From: Triparma columacea
Lineage: Eukaryota > Sar > Bolidophyceae > Parmales > Triparmaceae
Reading direction: 5' to 3'
Length of the DNA: 16,288 bases
Assembly: GCA_030267965.1 (NCBI GenBank)
Contig: BRYA01000643.1
Span: forward strand, 1 to 16,288
Made by a program: the position numbers and the translations under genes. Positions 1 to 7,896 of the stretch are shown here, in pieces. Every line of letters begins with the position of its first letter. Positions within the stretch are counted from its first letter, which is position 1. The notes beneath the pieces were generated by a model. It was given only the letters and a program-made list of their open reading frames with translations. It did not search any database and was not told the origin of the DNA.

Positions 1-2
1 TC

Positions 3-872
3 TCCTTCTCAACCAAGCATTGCGGCGACTTCGAGTGTCAGGATGGTTCCTGTGTCGATATGCATCTCTGCAAAAGCACGCACTGCGGTCACTATAACGG
101 TGGTAGCGGGACGTGGCTGGGGTCTCACATGTACAGACGCGCCAAAACCGGGAATAAAAAGCGGTTCAAATTTTGTATCGACAGAGCCGCTGCAAACGCT
201 CGACACAACCCCGCCAACAACAAGATCAACAACCCGCTCAGATCCGCCGCGACAATCGACAAGTACAACAACGCCAAATGCAAGGCTCTTGAAGAAAAAA
301 AGGAAGAGCTTCGCCAAGAATTTATAAGTGCAGGAGCTTCAATCTCGCCAACTCTAACGTCCTCTGGAGTATCCGACCTCGCTCTACGTATAGAAGAGAA
401 GATCAGATCCGTAGTGAAGGAAGGTCAGCTCTTCTATGTGTTTACGAGTAGGGAGTACCGATTCGACGTGGAAGGATTCATGTGGTGCACTGAACGTAGT
501 GGGAAGGGATCACAACTGCTCTCCAATCTTGATGGTAGTCCGTTTAGCGTGAAGAAGTTGAAGGAGCTAGGCTGGAAGCTTAAGAAGCTTCATACTTGCA
601 GTAACTCATCGAACGTTAATAACACGGAGATGGCTCTCCATCGTTCTTTAAACAATGAGTACGGAAGCTTATGGAAGGAATGTGGGAAGGGGGGTGTTCA
701 TGGAGAGGGCCAAGGATTTGACTTTTGCATTGGCGTCGCTTACGGTGATGTCAGTGACGAGATGATCATCAACGAGAAAGCGGCTAACAGGCACGGGATT
801 CCGATTAAGAAGACGAAGAAGGGCTCCAGCGCAAAGATCGATTCTTTCTTCTCCGCCAAGAAATCAAAGTAG
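3..872 (+). CDS. Unrecognised Cys-rich protein with PIP-box-like C-terminus (5' partial)
   Basis: I do not recognise this family. The reading frame is open from the left edge of the window to TAG at 870-872. The first ATG is at 60, but coding-like sequence precedes it (several Cys codons between 21 and 53), so the true start or an exon boundary is probably off-window. Residue numbers below count from that ATG. The N-terminal part is Cys/His-rich (C, H, C, H within the first 25 residues plus the Cys codons upstream), suggesting a small metal-binding module. A Lys/Glu helix-like stretch follows (about 75-90). Next comes a globular region with aromatic residues (about 115-230) holding a conserved-looking E..LH..L...YG..W segment and a Gly-rich GKGGVHGEGQG. 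A GIY-YIG-like nuclease fold crossed my mind, but I cannot support it. The last 15 residues are Lys-rich and contain S-A-K-I-D-S-F-F, which fits the spacing of a PCNA-interacting PIP box except for Ser in place of Gln. A nuclear DNA-associated role is inference only. Confidence 0.6.
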   Translation, partial: SFSTKHCGDFECQDGSCVDMHLCKSTHCGHYNGGSGTWLGSHMYRRAKTGNKKRFKFCIDRAAANARHNPANNKINNPLRSAATIDKYNNAKCKALEEKKEELRQEFISAGASISPTLTSSGVSDLALRIEEKIRSVVKEGQLFYVFTSREYRFDVEGFMWCTERSGKGSQLLSNLDGSPFSVKKLKELGWKLKKLHTCSNSSNVNNTEMALHRSLNNEYGSLWKECGKGGVHGEGQGFDFCIGVAYGDVSDEMIINEKAANRHGIPIKKTKKGSSAKIDSFFSAKKSK

Positions 873-1013
873 CCAAAGAAGGAGGAGGAAGAGGATGAGG
901 ATGATGAGGCTTGCGATGGGGGGGTAGTTGATATGAGGGAGAGGTTGGATGCTGCAGAACGGATTCAACGCACTCTGGTCTTGCATGGTGGGGGATGCCG
1001 CTGGAGAGCTTGA
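873..1013 (+). other. In-frame acidic open stretch after the stop of the upstream gene
   Basis: Directly after TAG at 870-872 the same frame continues for 46 sense codons to TGA at 1011-1013. It begins PKKEEEEDEDDEACDGG and continues through a helix-like segment (MRERLDAAERIQRTLVL). An acidic run following a basic tail looks like protein sequence rather than 3' UTR. It could be decayed coding sequence, stop-codon readthrough, an alternative 3' exon, or chance in purine-rich DNA. Confidence 0.35.
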
Positions 1014-1136
1014 TGGTTCGGAATGGAGGAAGAGTGCGCTCGATGAGTGCTATTAGTTTCATCAATCTAAGCAAATTTCGTTTATATATCGCTCCATCCT
1101 GATGAGCCCACCCCTCACTTCCACTCGATGTTCTTC

Positions 1137-1365
1137 CTACTTCTTGACCTCGATTGATTTGAGGTCCTCAATTTCGTTCAAGAACTTGTCGATGAATTCC
1201 CCCGCGCTGACTCCACAATCCTTGGCAAGTATATGCATCCTTTGGCTTGTCCTCTTCCTTCTTCAGAGCAGGCGCAGCCCCCTCAATCTTCGCAGCCCTA
1301 ACAGGCTTGACCTTTGAGGCTGCTTTGACCTTCGAGGCCGGAGTCTTGGTCTTCCTGGAGGGCAT
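1137..1365 (-). pseudogene. Small Lys/Ala-rich gene with an apparent frame break
   Basis: The start is ATG at 1365-1363. The first frame encodes a basic Ala/Lys/Pro-rich N-terminus (MPSRKTKTPASKVKAASKVK and then more Lys/Glu) for about 43 residues. It then turns into unlikely protein and stops near 1168. One frame over, from 1238 to the stop at 1139-1137, lies a convincing helical segment: LAKDCGVSAGEFIDKFLNEI followed by EDLKSIEVKK. The halves join if one base is lost near 1239, or if 19 bases between two AAGGAT copies (about 1220-1241) are removed, giving a protein of about 69 residues in the 19-base case. No good GT-AG intron spans the break. The second half loosely recalls the short LAKELGVS-type helical module of IF2 N-termini; that is resemblance only. 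It may be a pseudogene, a base error, or a real small gene with unusual decoding. It is divergent from the HSF gene. Confidence 0.45.
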
Positions 1366-1483
1366 TGAAGTAGTCGGAATTGAAAAAATCGGAGGGAAGA
1401 AGGAAGAAAAATTCAAGGCAACTTGAAAAAAGACATTAAAATCCGAACAAAAAGAGGCAATCTTCCAAGTTCAATTTTAGAGG
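1366..1483. promoter_or_regulatory. Putative bidirectional promoter between gene 2 and the HSF gene
   Basis: Only 118 bp separate the two divergent ATGs. The stretch is A-rich on the plus strand (runs of AAAA/GAAAA), unlike the flanking coding DNA. I see no TATA box or heat-shock element with canonical 5-bp spacing. The promoter role is inferred from position. Confidence 0.4.
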
Positions 1484-4264
1484 ATGTCGGGCTTTGTTGG
1501 AAAGCTATTCGCCATGGTGAACGAATCACCGAATGATATCGTAGATGTAAGTAGTTTTTAGCTTCAATCTCCGCCTCTTTACGAAATATTTCACAATTCT
1601 TCTTTGTTCTTTCGAAGTGAGGGGGAAGTTTATGAGCCTCTGAAAACGCCTTTCATTCCTTCTATTCCCTTCTATTCCGGCACTTTCTCGGCGTTTATAC
1701 TATATAGAAACTGCTGAGGGACAATATGAACAAATATACGAGACATAACCCACTCAATTTTTACAAATAAAGAACCCTCCGACGAGTGTTTCTAAATCCA
1801 CTCATAGTGGGCCTACAGGGGGACCTTTTCAATCTATATGCCACTATACGCCACGATACGCCACTGAGAACACAAATGACCTCACTTTATCCCGTTGGAG
1901 ACCCACCTATCCTTTTACACAGCTGCGACACTCTCCGAGATATGGAAATCATTTGTGGATTTTATCTCCAAAATCACCTGTCCCGCTCCTCTTTCTCAAA
2001 TATTCTAACGACTGACTCCGATCCTCTCACCTTCCGCCTCCCCACCTCTCCCTCCCTCACCCCAAAACCCTCCAACCCCCAAATCCTTCTCCCGCTCAAT
2101 TGTTCTTTTGCTTTCCCTCTCACCCTGCAGTGGCTCCCTTCCGGAGATGCCTTTCAGATCCTCGACTTGGAGAGACTGGAATCTCAGACTCTGCCCTTGC
2201 ACTTCCGTCACTCCCGTTTCCAGTCCTTGGTCCGTCAGCTAAATTTCTACAACTTCCGCAAGGTCAACAGGGAAAGGTGAGAATTCCGCAATTCAAAGCA
2301 CCAACACGACTCCTCTGACTAACCCCCCCCCCCCCTCCCCCCCCTCCGCGCGCGCAGGACCTTCTGGGTATACAAGCATCCCCTCTTCCACAGGGACAAG
2401 CCCGAGCTCCTTCCCCTTTTAAGGAGGAAGACCTGCCCCGGAGTTGACGGAAGGAGGTCGGCTAAGGACGAACCCCCAACCACCGGTAGTAGCTCCAGAG
2501 GCACGGAGGAGAAGAGGGTGCCAACAGGAACCCGCAGCTCGGCCCGCGTCGGCCGTCCGCCCCGCAACCACGACGCCTACACACCGGTTGTGAGCGTCAC
2601 GCCTCACTCCTTTGCCTCTGGGAGCTCCACCACCGACACTTCCGCGTCGTCCACCTCGACGTTGGGGGTGCCCGGGAGGAGCGTGCAGCAGCAGCAGCAG
2701 CAACAGCAACAGCCACAGCAGCAGCAGCAGCAGCAGCAGCAGACAGGAGCGGCGGATGAAGACGCAGAGTTCCCGGGCTACGGGCACCTCGGAAGCAGCG
2801 CCCACAACAGCAGGAGCACTAGCCCGACCTTCGACCTGAGCTCATCGTTCGACGAGGCTTACGGCAGTAACAAGAGGAAGGCGGGCGCAGCTGCCAATTG
2901 CAACAACAGGGCCGAAAGGTCTGAGAGGAATCAAATGGTCGCGAGCGTCAGCCAACAGCTAGAGGCCTACGCCAAGAGGGCAAGGACCGCAAGCGGAAAC
3001 AGCAACGGACTGGGAAGCGGGAGGACCAGCCCCATGAACGGTCTCATAACAGCAGCTGCCAACAACAACAGCAAGAAGAACAGGTGAGAATGGACAAGAA
3101 ACTGCCAACCCTTTCTTCTAAGTGCTAACGCAACCCTTCGACACCCTCAGCAACACACCTCAGAACAACGCAATTAGGTTCCATTCGCTCACCTACGACG
3201 ACGATGAGCCAGGCCAGCATAACAACCCATCCGCCTCGGAGAAGAGCCCTCTTCTCCACCCCATCTCCGACGCCGACCCGTCCCGCGAAAGATTCAACTC
3301 CTCTCCCGTCCCTCCCAACACACCTGGACTGACATATTCTTCCACCCCCATTGCTACCCCTTCCGCTACTACCATCTCTACCTCCTCCGCCTCCTCGGGC
3401 TCCAACACACCCTTAGCTTTTGGATCCAACTTCTCCTCCTCCTTCAACCAAATCCCCAAGACCCCCTCCTCCGCCTTTTGCCCCAAACTGACCATTTCTC
3501 TACCGACCAACCCCGCCACCGACGCCCACCCTTCAATCCACGAGTCTTCCCCCCACTATGCCACCCTGAGCAAATGCCCCATCACCGATCTCTCCCTCAG
3601 CACTATGATTGCATCCAAGATATCCAAGATCTCCCCCGAAACCAACGCGGCACTCACAAAGTTCTGCCTCTCCACCCCGCCCACTGCCATCCTTGACCCC
3701 AAGACCAAGGGAGAGAGGCTCCAGGAACTCTTCAGTAAGGACGACAGGGTCAAGGAGGACTTCAACAGATACAGGGACGCGCTCAGCCCAAGGTCCTCCT
3801 TGGACTGGTGCGGAAGACACAGGACGGGAGCGCCTCGCCACACCACCTTCACCGTCAAGTCAGAGGAGGAGAGTGAGGCGGATGCCATGGGAGCGAAGGA
3901 GGGGGGAGAGGAGTGCAACGAGAAGGAGGAGAGGAACAAACACAACAACAAAAACAACGCCGTCACGCTAGAGCTCGACAGCGAGCTAACAACCGCGGAG
4001 GGAAGTCCCTCCGTGGAAGACACAACACACGACGGCACTGCGGAGCAGGTTTCCCAGTCATCTCACGTCGCTGCAGCTGTTGCAGCGGCCGCGGCTGCTG
4101 CCACCGGGCAGGTCGACCCGAAGGACTTCACCCCCTTCTGCATCAACCACCTCCGCGACACCTTCAAGGAAGGATACGAGAAACACGGCTTCACCGAGAG
4201 GGAGGTGGAGGCGGTCGAAAACGCCATTAAGGTGTGGTTTAGGGCCGCCATGGTGACACAGTAG
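1484..4264 (+). CDS. HSF-type DNA-binding transcription factor (4 exons, 682 aa)
   Basis: This is a heat-shock-factor family regulator expected to act in the nucleus on nGAAn-type elements. Exons: 1484-1546, 2131-2276, 2358-3083, 3151-4264. All introns are GT-AG and the exons sum to 683 codons in one frame. The winged-helix HSF domain occupies about residues 3-95 and is assembled across three exons: FVGKLFAMVNE, then WLPSGDAFQILD, then the recognition-helix signature FRHSRFQSLVRQLNFYNFRK, then TFWVYKHPLFHRDKPELL. The rest is low complexity: a Gln tract (180-198), Ser/Thr/Pro-rich stretches, Asn/Ser-rich and basic patches that could be NLSs (KKNR, KRAR), an acidic Glu-rich region and an Ala tract (619-629). 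It ends in a helical segment (NHLRDTFKEGYEKHGFTERE). I see no clear heptad HR-A/B trimerisation region after the DNA-binding domain. It is convergent with the phosphodiesterase gene. The target genes and any link to heat stress cannot be read from sequence. Confidence 0.93.
1547..2130 (+). other. HSF intron 1 (584 nt)
   Basis: Donor GTAAGT directly follows codon 21 (phase 0). The acceptor CACCCTGCAG precedes the conserved Trp of the HSF domain. It is several times longer than the other introns here. The first half is AT-rich with TATA-like strings; around 1837-1866 a TACGCCAC-like unit recurs (ATGCCACTATACGCCAC and GATACGCCAC). The last 100 nt are almost pure pyrimidine. An open frame starting at 1786 is accidental: it merely runs into exon 2. 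Confidence 0.85.
2686..2742 (+). repeat. CAG/CAA trinucleotide tract encoding poly-Gln
   Basis: Nineteen codons encode Q9-P-Q9, mostly CAG with CAA interruptions, inside HSF exon 3. It is probably length-variable and lies in the disordered region after the DNA-binding domain. Confidence 0.9.
4070..4102 (+). repeat. Poly-Ala tract in HSF C-terminal region
   Basis: Eleven codons encode AAAVAAAAAAA with mixed GCN codons (GCT, GCA, GCG, GCC). Mixed synonyms argue for selection on protein rather than recent triplet slippage. Confidence 0.8.
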
Positions 4265-4454
4265 TGAAAAAATCCAATAATTAACATAGGATAGGGCAAG
4301 GGGATAGGGGGGGAGAGAGAAAAGAGGGGGAAGGCGCGCACAAGAGGGGGGGGGGGGGCAATTAAAATTGACTTGTGATTTATGCGCAGAACTGTTTTGT
4401 CACTTTCTCGTCTCTTGCCATTTCCCAGTTCATTAGTCTACTTGTACATTCGTC

Positions 4455-7400
4455 TTAGTCTTCGTCTTCGTCTTCCAGTGCCACTTTCCGTTTCAAGTCT
4501 TTCATTTCCTTTGGCTTTTCCTTCTTCCCCCCTCCTTCCTCGAGCACAAATTGTGTATGTAGCATAGCTAGTAGTACACCGGGCGCGTTTGTGAAGAACT
4601 CCAGCAAGTCTTCCTTTGATATCAACATAACTTGTCCAGCCTCCTTGGCGCAGAGTGTCGTCTGGAGGGGCTTGTCCTCAAGTAGGGCGTCGATTTCTCC
4701 GACGAAGGAGCCCGGCATGAATTGGGGCGGAGGGGGTGGTCCCAGGTGCCTGAAGACGCTGGGCGCCCTCCTCCTCATCCCCTTATTTTTCGCCGTGACG
4801 AACTTGAACTTCCCGCTATCGATGAGGCAAGCGATGGTGGCTGGCCCGCCCTCCTCCCACACGTATTCGCCCTGCTCGTAGTACTTGGGCAAGCACCTCT
4901 GCTCGAGCTGAGTCTTCTGGGTCGGAGTCAAGAGGCGAAGGACGCTGTTCATTCCAATTAGATCCCAGACGGCATCTTGCCGGGCCATGATCATCCTCTC
5001 GATCTTCGCGACGACATTGGTACCGTGGAGGAGCCAGTTGAAGTCCTGTCTCTGGAACTGGTAGCACGTCATGTCAGTCACTGCGATAATGTCCGCGCTC
5101 CTAATGCAGTCAGGCGCCACGAGGGCCTGCTCCCCAAAGTAGTCGCCCGTAGTGAAGGTCTTAACCGTGGTCTGGACATCCTCCCCCATTTTCTCGATCT
5201 CTTCCTGCACCCCGTTAAGGTCGCTCCTCGAATCCTTCTCGGCGTCCTTCTCTGCATATTTGGCAGCCTTGGCCGCATACTCAGCATCCGCCTCCTCTTC
5301 CTCCTCGCTGTCACTGTGTTCCGCCTCCGCAATACTCAGCTGGGAGAGGGCAGAAGCGTTCCGCCCCACGGATTTAAAGGACGACGCCTTACTAATGCCC
5401 GCTCCCAACCTGGGGCTTTGTTGTCCCTTTTTATCAGCCATCCTTTCTTCGTTGATTCTATCTTCGCGCTTTAGCATCGACACTCTGACCTCGGCCTTAC
5501 CGCTTGCTATAATCATCATGCTGTGTCCCTCGTCTCCCTTCTTGATGACATAATCTCCTGCCTTGAACTTCACAATTTCAACAGTCTGTAGGATCTCCCT
5601 TGCGTGCTCGATTGTAAGGGTGGAGAAGAGATCTATGCCGGTGACCAAGTCAAGCACTTCGAGTGCTGCGGCGTTCTCGCTCTTTTCGACTTCCAGGGTT
5701 AACGTGTTCTCCACCCCCACGGGGGCGGGCTTGAGGCCGAACTCTGGCTTGAAGCTATTGGACCCGACGTGCACGATGTAGAGTCTCGCCTTGACGTCCT
5801 CGTCCAAACTCGCGAGGAACTCCATAGGAGTGTGAATAGGGGGGATCCCGGCCTCGTGGAGGATGATGTCCCTGTGCCAGGGAAAACTTAAAAGCTGGTC
5901 CTTTCTCCAGTCATTCAGCACACCGTCAGAATGCAGGATCTTGATCTTCTCTGGGTCGTTCATGTGGTCCGCGCTGAACACCATGCTCTTGTCGCCGAGG
6001 AAAACCTCGAAGCCTACGCATGGGATGGCGTGGAGAGAGTAAAAAAACTTAAAGACACCGCCCCTCATTTTGATGCTCTCGCCAATCTTGACAGGACGGA
6101 ATTGGAAACTCTTCTGGAGCAGCTTGGGGTCGAGGCCAGAAAGGGCTGCATACTTTCGAAGGAAGGAATCGTGAATGGTCTGAGTTGTCATGAGGGTGAT
6201 TCTGCCCTCCTGAAGTATTTTCTGGAAGGTCCCGGCGTCATGGTCAGCGTGGCAGTGCGTAACGATGACCCCCGTAATCAGGCTGGGTGGGATGTTGTTT
6301 GCCAGGAGGATCGCCGTGCTCTGGGGAGGAGGGTCAATCATGTAGCCACGCTTGTTGAGCCAGAGAACGTAGCCAGAGGTTCGTCCGGAGGGGTCGAAAC
6401 CGTGGGAGCTCCCGAGAACTGTGACGCCAAAGAGAGGGGGTTCGAAAACAACAGTGTCGTGGATGGCCTTGGGAACGTTGAGGGACACCTCCGGAAGGGT
6501 AACCCCATCAGGGATGATGCCGCAATTAAACCCATCCTGAACGACGACGTACTCGCCGTCGTCCGTGCCCAAAGGGACCCGCCATTGGAGCTGCACGATG
6601 CTCTCTGACCCGTCTTCCTCCTTCTTGACTATATCGGCCACGCCGTCGTCGTCGAAAACAATGAATTCTAAGAGATCCTCAAGCTGCATCAATTTGCCAC
6701 TCCCTGGAGGGAAGACACGGAAGAAGTTAAGCTCCCTCTGCATGTCTGGCATTTTGTCCTTATCAGTACCCTCTACAAAGTCTTGCGAGACGTCCACGTT
6801 CTCTGGACCGAAGAGGGTCTCCTGGAAGACTTTCCTAATCCTCTTTTCAATCTCCCTGCTCGCCACGATCAATGTGACACGGCGGCGGTAGAAGAAGAAG
6901 TTGCAGTAAGCGGGGAACTCAAACTCGGCGACGTTCATTCCGATATTTGGACCGAGCTCCCTGACGAAGGCGACAGTAGGGACAACAAAGTACTGGAGGA
7001 AAGTGTGTGTGTGGGGGGGGGGGGGAAGGGTCAGATGAGTTGGAAGAGGGGGGATGGTGGACGGCAAGGGTTATCGTCTCATCTGCCGCCTTCCGATAAC
7101 GCACCTGTGGCACCTGCAGCCCGCTAGCTAGACAGTCCTTAATCGTCTCCGGGGGCATTCCGAACTGCACATTTCCGCACTTTGTCTCGATGATAACCCC
7201 TCCCCTGGGCTGGTTGTAGATTTTGAGAGGAGGGTCCATAAACGGGAGGCCTTCGGAGAGGTCGTCGCCTTGGAAGTGCGCCCGGAGCATGGCCGAATCA
7301 AATCCTTGAGTTACTCTCTTCATTGTCTTTGGGGTCATAGCCTGACCTGGGGGACTTTCTATTCCATTAGAAAGAGTTCTCACCATACCGGCAGGGCTAG

Positions 7401-7578
7401 GGGAAACGTTTTCAGAAGGAGGCTGAGACTGGGACGGCGTAGCTGAACCCGAGGTCACTTCTGAATGGGACGGCGAGCTAGGCTCCACAATGGATGAACC
7501 ATTGTCTTCGGAGCTTGGGGGAGGATTCAATATTGGCACCACCTTGCGTGACGAGGATCCGGGCCGCGAATTAGGCAT
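4455..7578 (-). CDS. Cyclic nucleotide phosphodiesterase: MBL fold plus two cNMP-binding domains (2 exons, 1003 aa)
   Basis: Predicted cytosolic phosphodiesterase related to Dictyostelium GbpA/GbpB (PdeD/PdeE), in which a metallo-beta-lactamase domain hydrolyses cyclic nucleotide and C-terminal domains sense it. Exon 1 is 7578-7105 and exon 2 is 6992-4455. The 112-nt intron (GTGCGT to TTTCCTCCAG, phase 0) joins KDCLASGLQVPQ to YFVVPTVAF. Residues 1-110 are Ser/Pro-rich and look disordered. The MBL domain spans about 338-573, with the metal motif HCHADH at 404-409; further likely ligands are His479, Asp500, His537 and His566. The first cNMP domain (about 613-823) has a good phosphate-binding cassette (FGEQALVAPDCIRSAD) but is interrupted by about 100 residues of charged, helix-prone sequence (663-768). 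The second (about 838-963) reads VGEIDALLEDKPLQTTL and lacks the cassette Arg. The ATG at 7067 falls inside the intron and is not the start. Whether the substrate is cGMP or cAMP cannot be told. Confidence 0.93.
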
Positions 7579-7896
7579 GCTAGAGGGCTTATTACTATCT
7601 TGTGGGCCTTCGTCTGGACGGGGGCGTAAGAGGAGTGTCAGAAATGGAAAGAAGGCATAGAACCGTCGTTGAGGGGGTTAAGATGTGAAAATTCTTAGTT
7701 TGTAAAATTAGGGGTTTTGGAGGACACCAGGGGCCGGAGGTAGGTACAATGAGACGATTTACGCACCTATAAAGACTGTTGCCATTCACTGAACCCAATG
7801 TTTACCTTTGGGCTACCTTGGGCAGTTCGTCAAAGAAACTGAAGGAATTTTGTTTCGACTGGATCCGACTGGCCCCAAAAATTTTCTGGCTTCGGA
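7579..7896. promoter_or_regulatory. Intergenic region between divergent phosphodiesterase and rhodanese genes
   Basis: These 318 bp presumably contain both promoters and 5' UTRs. The middle (about 7680-7720) is AT-rich. Short open frames exist on both strands (7595-7798 minus and from 7808 plus) but show no protein-like character, and the latter is out of frame with the rhodanese gene. I identify no specific binding site. Confidence 0.4.

Noticed and set aside
3..872. GIY-YIG-type nuclease assignment for the first gene
   Set aside because: Some spacing of Tyr, Glu and Trp is suggestive, but the GIY and YIG signatures themselves are not present.
1366..1483. Heat-shock elements in front of the HSF gene (autoregulation)
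   Set aside because: GAA and TTC triplets are present, but none are arranged with the 5-bp periodicity of a heat-shock element.
1786..2130. Plus-strand open frame with an ATG-like start leading into HSF exon 2
   Set aside because: It lacks HSF-like sequence, and the splice from 1546 to 2131 supplies the correct start of the DNA-binding domain.
3193..4038. Minus-strand open frames of 100-160 codons within the HSF gene
   Set aside because: They are antisense to Ser/Pro/Glu-rich coding sequence, with no independent support.
6993..7067. ATG at 7067 as start of the phosphodiesterase
   Set aside because: The 25 codons it adds are Pro/His/Thr-rich translation of the intron's pyrimidine tract; splicing to exon 1 restores family-like sequence on both sides.
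7595..7798. 67-codon minus-strand open frame upstream of the phosphodiesterase
   Set aside because: Composition is not protein-like and it lies where the promoter or 5' UTR is expected.
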